Source: Leptolyngbyaceae cyanobacterium MP9P1.79
GTDB taxonomy: Bacteria; Cyanobacteriota; Cyanobacteriia; JARCMD01
Length of the DNA stretch: 32,373 nt
Reading direction: 5' to 3'
Assembly: GCA_030248885.1 (NCBI GenBank)
Contig: JARCMD010000196.1
Span: 1 to 32,373 of the forward strand
The notes under the pieces: generated by a model
Told to the model about the DNA's origin: nothing
Seen by the model: the letters and a program-made list of their open reading frames with translations, nothing else
The model's database searches: none
Shown here: positions 16,324-23,503 of the stretch, in pieces
How positions within the stretch are numbered: position 1 is the stretch's first letter
Layout of the letters: the number at the start of each line of letters is the position of its first letter
Translations under genes and position numbers: made by a program

Positions 16324-18054
16324 TCAACCATTAGAAGCGCGGTTGTGTCCGTTTTCTATGAGTTCCTCGCCGCGACGATCGTCAGGGCGGGTGGGCAGAT
16401 GGATGGTGAAGGTTGTCCAGCCCTCGTCGCTCTCGACGACGATCGTACCCCGTAGCCGCTCCACCAGCCGTTGCACTAAAGCCAAGCCCAAACCGGTGCC
16501 CCCCTGCTTCCACGGGTCGGCATGGGGAATTCGGTAAAATTTGTCAAAGATGCGGGGTAATTCTGCTTCCGGGATCTCAACTTCATTGCTGAGGGTGAAG
16601 GTGATCACAGACATGACGTGGGGAGTGGAGCCATTCACGCCTAGTCGAGTTGCCACGCCTAGCTCGGTCGTCAAAGCGGGTAGCTGGGATTCATGATGAA
16701 CACTCAACATAATGCGGCCGCCTGCGGGGGTGTATTTGCAGGCGTTGTTGAGGAGTTCTGCCAAAATTCGCCCTAGGCTGGCGCGATCGGAGAGCAAGTT
16801 AGGCAGGTTGAGAGAGAGGTTTAACTTTAAGATCTGTTGACGTTCTTGAGCGCGCGATTGAAACGGTTCCATAATCGTGAATAACCACTCAGCAACAACG
16901 ATCGACTCAATCAGAAACACTGGATAGGATGCACCTTCCAACCGCTGTAAGTCCAATAGGTCATCGATCAGTTCGGCTTCTCGTAGACACTCGGTATGCA
17001 AAATCTCCAGATAGCGTGCCTGGCGATCGGGGGTCGTGGCCAATTTCAGCATGTGGATCGCCATTTTCATATTAGAAACAGGAGTGCGTAGCTCGTGGGA
17101 CACCGTACTCAAAAAGTCATCTTTGAGGCGATTCAGTTGCTCTAATTTCTGCACTTGGGCTTGGGTAACCTGCTGAAGTCGCGCTTGATGGATGGCGATC
17201 GCACACTGATTTGCCACCTGTTTGAGCAATCTCACTTCTAGCTCACTGAAGAGGTCGTCCCAGGCGCGAAATAAGATCACGCTGCCTAGAACTTCTTGAC
17301 CATTGGTTAGCGGGCAGACCAGCGCTTCCACCTGGCCATAACCAGGATGGGAAATTAAGCAAAACTGAAAGCAATACTTATCCAGAGTTTGCGCGTGAAT
17401 TTCGGGAAACTCCGTCATCTGCCACGTATGCCGTGGGGGCAAGGAGGGGTCCGCAACATATTCGTAACAGACAACAAGGGACTCTTGTTCTAGTTCGTAA
17501 AGCGCCAGACTACAGCAGAGAATGGGCAAGTTGGAGAGCAGTTCTTGGGCAACCGTGCGAACAATTTGCACCTCATCCAAACTTTTCCACACTTTTTCAC
17601 TGGTCACCCGCAATAGGGTCTCAAAATCCATCGCTTGCTGCAACTGGGCGGTGCGTTCTTGGATTTGGTGGCGCAGGGTTGTTTCAGTGATTTTAGATTC
17701 CATCACTGTTACCAAAAGTCCTACACCTCTGTTGGTGGCATCTTTCAAAGGGCTAACGGCGCAATTCGCTAAAAATCGGCTTTTGTCCCGCCGCTGCATG
17801 GGAAACTCTCCCTGCCAGATGTTGCCCTGTTTCACTTGGTGAAGAATATCTGTTGCTGCTTGCCGATCGCTCACAGGCACAACAATTTCACAAAATAATT
17901 GACCTATTACCTCTGAAGATGTCCTTTGGTAAATCGCTTCAGCGTGGCGATTCCAAAAGATAATTTCTCCCTCTAAGGTTGTGGCAATTACAGCAGTACA
18001 GACTTGCTCTAGTAAGGATGCTTGAAAGATAATTTGCTCATCTGCTTGTGCCAT
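16324..18054 (-). CDS. PAS-GAF sensor histidine kinase
   Basis: The protein is 576 residues, cytoplasmic by composition. A PAS domain occupies about 8-122 (AVIATTLEGEIIFWNRHAEA), followed by a short coiled helix. A GAF-type domain spans about 145-290 with Cys and His residues, then comes HisKA with phospho-acceptor His320 in FLSTVSHELRTPVSNM. The HATPase domain has the N box ELLNNACKYTP with Asn437, the F box IFDKFYRIPHADPWKQ and the G2 box GGTGLGLALV (518-527). The G1 site reads SNEVEIPEAEL instead of a DxGxG, a large deviation at an ATP-contact loop. An SD-like GGTGAAG precedes the ATG. No response regulator gene lies nearby, so it is an orphan kinase. The input signal cannot be deduced. 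Confidence 0.92.
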   Translation of the reverse strand: MAQADEQIIFQASLLEQVCTAVIATTLEGEIIFWNRHAEAIYQRTSSEVIGQLFCEIVVPVSDRQAATDILHQVKQGNIWQGEFPMQRRDKSRFLANCAVSPLKDATNRGVGLLVTVMESKITETTLRHQIQERTAQLQQAMDFETLLRVTSEKVWKSLDEVQIVRTVAQELLSNLPILCCSLALYELEQESLVVCYEYVADPSLPPRHTWQMTEFPEIHAQTLDKYCFQFCLISHPGYGQVEALVCPLTNGQEVLGSVILFRAWDDLFSELEVRLLKQVANQCAIAIHQARLQQVTQAQVQKLEQLNRLKDDFLSTVSHELRTPVSNMKMAIHMLKLATTPDRQARYLEILHTECLREAELIDDLLDLQRLEGASYPVFLIESIVVAEWLFTIMEPFQSRAQERQQILKLNLSLNLPNLLSDRASLGRILAELLNNACKYTPAGGRIMLSVHHESQLPALTTELGVATRLGVNGSTPHVMSVITFTLSNEVEIPEAELPRIFDKFYRIPHADPWKQGGTGLGLALVQRLVERLRGTIVVESDEGWTTFTIHLPTRPDDRRGEELIENGHNRASNG

Positions 18055-18725
18055 ATCTTCACCGTAAGCTGAATGCTTTCTACTACTGGAAAGTAGTGTT
18101 TGATTGAACCAATATTGTCAGTATTGCTAAATTAAATGCACCAATGTTTAGTTTGATTTGCTTTATTCAGATTTCTCATCTACACAGGGAACAAAGATAT
18201 AGAAATAATAATGCTGCACCTGAAGACCTAGATCAATAAATCATAATTCCAAAGGCGACAGGAGACTCTAAATGAATCGAGCTAATTAAAACTTACCGTA
18301 ATGCAGCAACCCTACATACTTCAGGCAATTAAGGGAAATTTAAACCTAGTTTAGAAGATGTTTGGAACGTATCAAAATACAGCCGCAAAAGGTGAATGTT
18401 AACTTGGTTCTCTATTCGGCTCAATGCTCATGTCAAACAGGATCGATCGAGGTAAATGTGTGAAAAATAATTTCTCAAACATCTTCTTAAACAAAATACT
18501 CACGAATAAATCATGGTTAAGTAAATTACGGTTAAATATTGATTAATCCTATTATGTTTAGACGAACTTAATCATGACATTTCCTGAGTAATGACACCTA
18601 CCTAATTAGATGGAGTTGGTAGTCATTAATGCTAATTAGATATAGTGAAATCAAATATAGTAAATTTCTCCTCAATTCCAGCGAGGTTTTAAGTTATTAA
18701 CGGTTTCGATCGCCCTTCAGGAAAA
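18055..18725. other. AT-rich intergenic region between divergent genes
   Basis: These 671 bases separate the sensor kinase and the 5-formyl-THF cyclo-ligase, which diverge. The DNA is clearly more AT-rich than its surroundings. It has a repeated CTAATTAGAT (18602 and 18632 area) and a doubled GGTTAARTA near 18515 and 18529. I found no ORF, tRNA or repeat family member. It should hold both promoters and possibly a small RNA. Confidence 0.5.
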
Positions 18726-19310
18726 GTGGAATTACGCCGATCGCTTCTCAACACTCGCCAACATCTATCCTCCTCAGAATGGCGCGAGAAAAGCGATCGG
18801 ATCTGCGCCCATTTGCAAACTTGGCTGCTATTTTCTCAGGCTCAAACGGTGTTGTCCTACTTCAGTTTTCGCCAAGAACCTGATCTAAGTCCGTTATGGG
18901 AACTGGAAAAGGGGCGACTAAAACAGGGGCAGTTGCAGAAACAGTATGGTTTTCCACGCTGCGTTGGTAAGCAGTTGTGTTGGCATCTCTGGTCGCCGAT
19001 CGCTGCACCACTGGTCATAGGGCAGTATGGGATTCCCGAACCCCACCCTGAATGCCCCGTTGTCGTGTCTGAGAGGGTTGACGTGATTTTGGTGCCTGCG
19101 GTGTCCTGTGACGATCGCGGCTATCGATTGGGCTATGGCGGCGGCTTTTACGATCGGCTACTGGGATCACTGGAATGGAGCCACAAGATTGCGATCGGGA
19201 TCACGTTTGATTTAGGGCGAGTTCGTGAATTGCCGATCGATCCTTGGGACACGCGACTCTCAGGAGTCTGCACGGAGACAGGATTATTTGTCGTTAATAA
19301 ATCTTGCTGA
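18726..19310 (+). CDS. 5-formyltetrahydrofolate cyclo-ligase
   Basis: The product (MTHFS) converts 5-formyl-THF to 5,10-methenyl-THF with ATP in the cytosol, recovering folate for one-carbon metabolism. At 194 residues the length is normal. The N-terminal ELRRSLLNTRQHLSSSEWRE fits the family, and the nucleotide-binding signature RGYRLGYGGGFYDR is at 131-144. The end is PWDTRLSGVCTETG. The start used is GTG at 18726 with AGGA 5 bases upstream. No in-frame ATG precedes it. It converges with the sucrose-phosphatase gene, and a long hairpin (19354-19416) lies between. Confidence 0.93.
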   Translation: MELRRSLLNTRQHLSSSEWREKSDRICAHLQTWLLFSQAQTVLSYFSFRQEPDLSPLWELEKGRLKQGQLQKQYGFPRCVGKQLCWHLWSPIAAPLVIGQYGIPEPHPECPVVVSERVDVILVPAVSCDDRGYRLGYGGGFYDRLLGSLEWSHKIAIGITFDLGRVRELPIDPWDTRLSGVCTETGLFVVNKSC

Positions 19311-19352
19311 AAGAGAAATTCTGAAAAGTTTGATCTGTTACCCGGTAAATTG

Positions 19353-19420
19353 AGGGCGAAGCATTCGGCAAATAATTTTTGACGGTTGTAGAGAATGCTT
19401 GCCGAATGCTTCGCCCCTAC
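19353..19420. repeat. Family B core, copy 4; candidate bidirectional terminator
   Basis: GGGCGAAGCATTCGGCAA (19354-19371) and TTGCCGAATGCTTCGCCC (19399-19416) are a perfect 18-bp inverted pair with a 27-base loop. The outer TAAGGAGATTTC ends are worn away; a weak remnant AGAGAAATTCTGAAAAG is at 19312. It lies between two convergent gene ends, 43 bases after one and 51 before the other. There is no T-tract, so termination is an inference. Confidence 0.75.
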
Positions 19421-19471
19421 CATGGTTCCTATAGAGGAATACTCAAACCTTGCACCCCAGTTTATTGAGGA

Positions 19472-20200
19472 CTATAACAATCCGAAATGCTTCAGCCCAG
19501 CCAAAATGCCCCAGGCGTAGGGAGAATCGGCTAAGTGGTGGTGGGATTGCCCGTGGCTGTGATACCAATCTAGAAGCTCTGGCTGAGCATTGCTCACGAT
19601 AATTCCCCGACCCGGTTGTTGAAATAGACTGGCATCATTGCCAGAGTCGCCACAGACTAGGGTGAGGTCAGATGAAACCCCCAAGTGTTGCCGGAGATAG
19701 GCAGTGGCATTGCCTTTGTTTGCGCCTGTGGGCAGGATATCGACATCGCAGCCACTGCTGAAGACGATTTGTGCCGCGAGATTCGCTGCTGCAAACTGAC
19801 GCTCTAATGCGGCTAAAACCAATTCTGGGGTTGCCACTTCCAGCAAAAAGCTCAGTTTCCAGGGATTTTGCTCTGTGTCGGGTTGGGGCTGGAGCGCGGG
19901 AAAGGCGGCCGCCAAGGTGGCGATCGTCTCCCGGTTCCAGCCCTCAGAGAGCAAGTCTGCCCACTCTGGGTCGAGGGTTTCTTGATGATGGATTTGAGTT
20001 CCTACCCCAGTAATTAAATAATCTGGCTCCAGAAGCTGCCGGTTCTCAATTAACCGACGGGCGGATGCAAAAGAGCGCCCCGTTGAGTAAGTGATGCAAA
20101 GTTGCGATCGGTCTGCCAACAACCGTTCGTTAAGAGCGATCGTGGCCGCATCATCCCCCACCAGGGTATTGTCCAGATCCGTAATGAATAGAAGGCGCAT
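19472..20200 (-). CDS. Sucrose-phosphate phosphatase
   Basis: The product removes phosphate from sucrose-6-phosphate, the last step of sucrose synthesis. It is a HAD-superfamily protein of 242 residues. All four HAD motifs are visible: DLDNT (8-12) with the nucleophile Asp8 and Asp10, TYSTGRS (37-43), Lys162 in ANKGNATAYL, and CGDSGND (183-189). The ATG at 20200 gives the expected N-terminus MRLLFITDLDNTLVGDD. A 36-codon longer frame from 20308 reads through a family B repeat and is rejected as the start. The next gene upstream on the same strand is the debranching enzyme, with a B element between, so they may be separate units. The cognate synthase is at 23504-24976. Confidence 0.92.
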   Translation of the reverse strand: MRLLFITDLDNTLVGDDAATIALNERLLADRSQLCITYSTGRSFASARRLIENRQLLEPDYLITGVGTQIHHQETLDPEWADLLSEGWNRETIATLAAAFPALQPQPDTEQNPWKLSFLLEVATPELVLAALERQFAAANLAAQIVFSSGCDVDILPTGANKGNATAYLRQHLGVSSDLTLVCGDSGNDASLFQQPGRGIIVSNAQPELLDWYHSHGQSHHHLADSPYAWGILAGLKHFGLL

Positions 20201-20226
20201 AGGGAAAATGGTTTCGAGATTTGAGC

Positions 20227-20365
20227 TTAGAAGATTTCTGAGAAAGATGTTATCGCTGTAGGGGCGAAGCATCCGGCAGACAAGCTCTTGAACTAACCAG
20301 AAGGTCATTGCCCGGATGCTTCGCCCTTCCGGTGCCTGGTATAAACTTTTCTGGAGATCTCCTTA
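20227..20365. repeat. Family B palindromic element, copy 5
   Basis: The left end is TAGAAGATTTCTGAGAAAG (20228) and the right end is CTTTTCTGGAGATCTCCTTA (20365). The inner arms are GGGGCGAAGCATCCGG (20260-20275) and CCGGATGCTTCGCCC (about 20312-20326). Both edges are TA. The right TA belongs to the stop codon TAA of the debranching-enzyme gene. The left end is 27 bases upstream of the sucrose-phosphatase ATG, so this repeat also forms most of that gene's 5' region. Confidence 0.8.
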
Positions 20366-22648
20366 TGCCTCAATGACGACACGGAGATTGCCACGCTTTT
20401 TGACTACACCACAGGACGTGGTGGTGCCAGAACGCTCAAACTCCAGGTCTAAGAGAGTGGCACCTACTTTGAGATTAGTGAGGGAAAGGCGATTGATGGA
20501 TTCCGGCAGGGCGGGATCAATGATGCGGACATAGTTGCTGGGAGCATCAGGAACCAGGTTAACCATCATTTGAATCAGTTGAAAAATTGTACCCGTGGCC
20601 CACGCTTGGGGAGAGCAGGCAACTGGATATTGCACTGGCTCACTATCTCCGTCGCGCTCATAGCCGCAGAATAGTTCCGGGGGACGGTTATAGGGTTGTT
20701 GCAGGGTCATGTCAAAAAGTCCCTGAGCGAGTTCCAGGGCTTGGTCAATTAAGCCGATCGATCGCAGTCCCAAGGCAGTCAGGCTGTTGTCGTGGGGCCA
20801 AACAGAGCCGACATGATATCCCATGGGGTTATAGGCAGGAGACAAGCTGCTGAGAGTGCGAATTCCCCAGCCGTTAAACATATCAGGCGCTCGCAGGCGT
20901 TCAGCCACGTTGCGGGCTTTTTCGGGAAGGAGAATGCCCAAGTTCAAGCAATGTCCAGGGTTGGAGGTAATGCTATCCACGGGTTTACCGTTGCCATCCA
21001 AAGCCAAGGCGCAGTAATCCTGATCGACCATCCAGAAGTCGCGATTGAAGCGCACCTTGAGTTCCTTGGCTTCTGCCAACCAACGATCGGATAACTCCAG
21101 GTGTTTCAAGGTGTGGGCAATTTCGCTCATGCGGACTTTGGCAGCATAGACATAGGCTTGCACTTCACAGAGGGCGATCGGGCCCGTTGCCAATTGCCCC
21201 GCACTATTGACAATGCAGTCCCCAGAGTCTTTCCAGCCCTGATTTTGCAGCCCGCGACTGGAGCGCCGACTGTAGGAAAGATAGCCTGTTCTCTGACAGT
21301 TGCGATCGATCCAGTCCATCGCAGCCACAGCGTTGGGCCACAATTTTTCGAGAATTTCTTGATCCCGTGTCCAAGCATAATATTCTGCATAAAGCATAAG
21401 CCACAGGGGAGTGGCATCGATCGTGCCATAGTAGGGCGTGTGGGGAATTTCGTGGCACCTAGCCATTTCGCCCAATCGCAGTTCATGCAGAATTTTGCCG
21501 GGTTCTTCTTCACGCCACTCGTCATCGGTTTTGCCTTGATATTCCGCCAAAATCATGAGCGTTTCGCGGGCGATCGTGGCATCCAGCATTAGGGTTTGCG
21601 ATGCGGCAATGAGAGAGTCGCGCCCAAATAAGGTGGAAAACCAAGGCACCCCCGCAGAGAGCGCTTTGCCTTTGCCAAACGTTTGACGCAATTGATAGAC
21701 ATCTCGCTCTGCCTGCTCAATAACTTGATTCAACGCCTTATTGTCCGTGCGAATCTGCATCAATTGCTGTCGCCATGCCTCTTCTTCCATCGTCTCGGCG
21801 GCCTTTGCCTGGGCGAGGTTGACGGGAGTGTGGACTTTAGACACAGAACGATTGTCAGTTAGCAGTTGCAAGCGATAGCCCAACTGCTGTGTTTCATGGG
21901 AATCCAGCTTTAAATTCCACAGAGCCGTGTAACCTTTGAGAAAATCGGGCTGGCGCTGGAAAAATTGGATGCGGGATTCCATAACTGCTCCATCCAACCC
22001 TTGATAAGCCAGGGTGAGTTCCATAAATTGATTGGCACTGAGTGGTGCAGGCTCGGACTCCTCTCCGTTGATCCCTGGTGCTGCTTCATTGATGGGTTTG
22101 TTCGGCACTGACCGTAGCCGTTTGCCACGCCGATCGCGATTGAACCCCCGAATTTCAAACAAGTCGATAAAGTCGGCATCAAAGCTGAGGCTAAGTTCAA
22201 AGCTAACTGGACTGGTGCTGTAGTTAGTGATCGTGAGTTGCTCAAATAAGCCGCCATTCAGCACGATTTCTCGTTGAATCCCGACGGTTTCCGCCGAAAT
22301 TTGGTCGTTGATGCGCGGATTGGCACACAGCACAGACAGCACAAACCCTTTCTTCGCCGTGCTACTCAGCAAAATCGGCAGTTGCCCCTCAATTTGAAGC
22401 TCTAGACGGCTCAAGAAGCGTGTGTCTTGGCAAAACAGCCCTAAACTGCCCTTCGCATCCTGTTCAGAACATCCAGCAATATTGCCTAGCGTATCCGTGA
22501 TTAAAAACAGGTCATCGTCTTTGAGTGTCAGTGTGGGTTGAGGGCTGGCACTATTCACGCAGGGCCAGATGGGAATCTGTAATTCCTCATCGCTGACAAA
22601 CGTTTTGCTGTCTAGTTCAAGAAGCTCTGACATTGTTAAATCTGCCAT
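20363..22648 (-). CDS. Amylo-alpha-1,6-glucosidase / glycogen-debranching-like protein
   Basis: The protein is 761 residues. The first half is the beta-sandwich domain of the glycogen-debranching N-terminal family (LITDTLGNIAGCSEQDAKGS, LGLFCQDTRFLSRLELQ). The second half is an (alpha/alpha)6 catalytic barrel with GVPWFSTLFGRDSLIAASQT, EEPGKILHELRLGEMA, PYYGTIDATPLWLMLYAEYY and NPMGYHVGSVWPHDNSLTAL. Family members hydrolyse alpha-1,6 linkages or act on related oligosaccharides, and the specificity is not settled by sequence. A second ATG five codons in is possible. The stop codon is shared with the end of a B element. It lies between sucrose-phosphatase and sucrose-phosphate synthase on one strand, which suggests a link between stored glucan and sucrose metabolism. 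Confidence 0.9.
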   Translation of the reverse strand: MADLTMSELLELDSKTFVSDEELQIPIWPCVNSASPQPTLTLKDDDLFLITDTLGNIAGCSEQDAKGSLGLFCQDTRFLSRLELQIEGQLPILLSSTAKKGFVLSVLCANPRINDQISAETVGIQREIVLNGGLFEQLTITNYSTSPVSFELSLSFDADFIDLFEIRGFNRDRRGKRLRSVPNKPINEAAPGINGEESEPAPLSANQFMELTLAYQGLDGAVMESRIQFFQRQPDFLKGYTALWNLKLDSHETQQLGYRLQLLTDNRSVSKVHTPVNLAQAKAAETMEEEAWRQQLMQIRTDNKALNQVIEQAERDVYQLRQTFGKGKALSAGVPWFSTLFGRDSLIAASQTLMLDATIARETLMILAEYQGKTDDEWREEEPGKILHELRLGEMARCHEIPHTPYYGTIDATPLWLMLYAEYYAWTRDQEILEKLWPNAVAAMDWIDRNCQRTGYLSYSRRSSRGLQNQGWKDSGDCIVNSAGQLATGPIALCEVQAYVYAAKVRMSEIAHTLKHLELSDRWLAEAKELKVRFNRDFWMVDQDYCALALDGNGKPVDSITSNPGHCLNLGILLPEKARNVAERLRAPDMFNGWGIRTLSSLSPAYNPMGYHVGSVWPHDNSLTALGLRSIGLIDQALELAQGLFDMTLQQPYNRPPELFCGYERDGDSEPVQYPVACSPQAWATGTIFQLIQMMVNLVPDAPSNYVRIIDPALPESINRLSLTNLKVGATLLDLEFERSGTTTSCGVVKKRGNLRVVIEA

Positions 22649-22866
22649 TCTAAAAATAAGTGTGTTTTCTTACTGTTCCCAATTAAGGGACACCAATTGA
22701 GAAGTATGAATGAAGGACGCTGCTTGAACAACATCTTGGACATTGTTGGAACGATTTCAAGAGGCTTACAGGTTCTACCGCAATCCATTCCCCAAGGGCG
22801 GGTTTGGCAGATTAATCTGAATAGAAAAATATTTGTAGACTCGCCCTGATCGAGGCGATCGGTAAT
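22649..22866. other. Upstream region of the debranching-enzyme gene
   Basis: These 218 bases before the gene start have no ORF or repeat that I can identify. The promoter of the 761-residue protein should be here. No clear -10/-35 or NtcA-type GTAN8TAC box was found. Confidence 0.35.
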
Positions 22867-23003
22867 TTAAGGAGATTTCTGACAAAGATGTCACCGAATG
22901 CCTCTCACTTTTGTAGATCTCCGATCCGCCCACCCTTCGGGAAGCAAGCTACATCCCCAACCCTTCTCCCTGGGGAGAAGGGAGCCGGAATTCAAAGTCC
23001 CTC

Positions 23004-23011
23004 TCCCTAGG
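23004..23011. repeat. Left 8-bp target-site duplication TCCCTAGG
   Basis: TCCCTAGG immediately precedes the GCTTGTCATTACC terminus and recurs at 23262-23269 right after the other terminus. Removing one copy plus the element restores CCCTCTCCCTAGGGAGAGGG, which is exactly the uninterrupted sequence at window positions 6-25. Confidence 0.9.
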
Positions 23012-23261
23012 GCTTGTCATTACCAACATTTTTGAGAAATCGAAGATTTCTCAAAAATGTGAATTCTAAACCTCTCAGAAGGCCCAAATTGTCGCCCGAA
23101 TCGCCCCCCTGCCCCCCAATTCTGGGGGGTTCTGAGATCGAAGTCCCCCAGAATTGGGGCCTTAAAGCCTTTTAGGCATACATGAAAAGGGGCAAGTGCA
23201 AGGTCTAGAGCATTTGTCAGACACTCTCTAAGCCTTTTAAGAGATGTTGGTAATGACAAGC
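23012..23261. mobile_element. 250-bp MITE-like element with 18-bp terminal inverted repeats
   Basis: It begins GCTTGTCATTACCAACAT and ends with the exact reverse complement ATGTTGGTAATGACAAGC. It is flanked by TCCCTAGG on both sides. Inside are a 15-bp hairpin CATTTTTGAGAAATC / GATTTCTCAAAAATG with a 3-base loop (23027-23059) and a second perfect 15-bp inverted pair CCCCAATTCTGGGGG / CCCCCAGAATTGGGG (23114-23128, 23145-23159). A 79-codon minus frame crosses it but looks like a by-product of the repeats. It is non-autonomous; the parent insertion sequence is not in the window, and I cannot name its family. Confidence 0.9.
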
Positions 23262-23269
23262 TCCCTAGG
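23262..23269. repeat. Right 8-bp target-site duplication TCCCTAGG
   Basis: This is the second copy of the duplication; see 23004-23011. The family A palindrome continues from here into GAGAGGGATTTAGG. Confidence 0.9.
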
Positions 23270-23503
23270 GAGAGGGATTTAGGCTTCGACGTGAGCGCTC
23301 AGCCGAACGGTGAGGGTGGATCGGGCGGTTGCAAAACTGGGATACACCCGATGTCACCCCTGTAGAGGCGAAGCATCTGGTAGATACCCCCTTGAATCAA
23401 CCAGAAGATCGTTGCCCGGATGCTAAGTGCAAGGCACACGCTACGTGAGTGCCCTTCCGTCACCTGGTATAAACTTTTCTGGAAATCTCCTTAACTCCGA
23501 TCG

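Larger units (their letters stand above)
22896..23349. mobile_element. Family A element inserted in a B element, with 9-bp duplication
   Basis: The element holds the A hairpin CCCTTCTCCCTGGGGAGAAGGG, the CCCTCTCCCTAGGGAGAGGG palindrome (interrupted by the 250-bp element) and the common GAGCGCTCAGCCGAACGG block. Imperfect terminal inverted repeats can be aligned: CACTTTTGTA and GATCCGCCCACCC on the left against GGGTGGATCGGGCGG and CAAAACTG on the right. Flanking direct repeats are GATGTCACC. It encodes no protein, so any movement would need a transposase elsewhere. Confidence 0.65.
22868..23493. repeat. Family B element, copy 6, split by an insertion
   Basis: The left piece 22868-22895 reads TAAGGAGATTTCTGACAAAG followed by ATGTCACC. 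The right piece 23350-23493 reads GATGTCACCCCTGTAGAGGC, through GAAGCATCTGG, to a terminal CTTTTCTGGAAATCTCCTTA. Joined at GATGTCACC they give one ordinary B unit of about 163 bases that aligns with copy 5. The duplicated GATGTCACC (22887-22895 and 23350-23358) marks the insertion point. The right arm is also a variant, with TAAGTGCAAGGCACACGC from 23424. Confidence 0.75.

Noticed and set aside
18055-18725. tRNA or small RNA gene in the AT-rich gap
   Set aside because: No cloverleaf-like arms, TTCRA loop or terminator could be found by reading; a small RNA cannot be excluded but is not supported.
20201-20308. 36-codon N-terminal extension of the sucrose-phosphatase frame
   Set aside because: It is translated family B repeat. 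The HAD motif DLDNT must lie near the N-terminus, and MRLLFITDLDNT at 20200 is the natural start.
23020-23259. 79-codon minus frame inside the 250-bp element, possible transposase remnant
   Set aside because: It spans the inverted repeats and hairpins, has no transposase motif, and has no ribosome site.
6285-23493. CRISPR array
   Set aside because: The repeats are palindromic, vary in length, lie kilobases apart and have no regular spacers.
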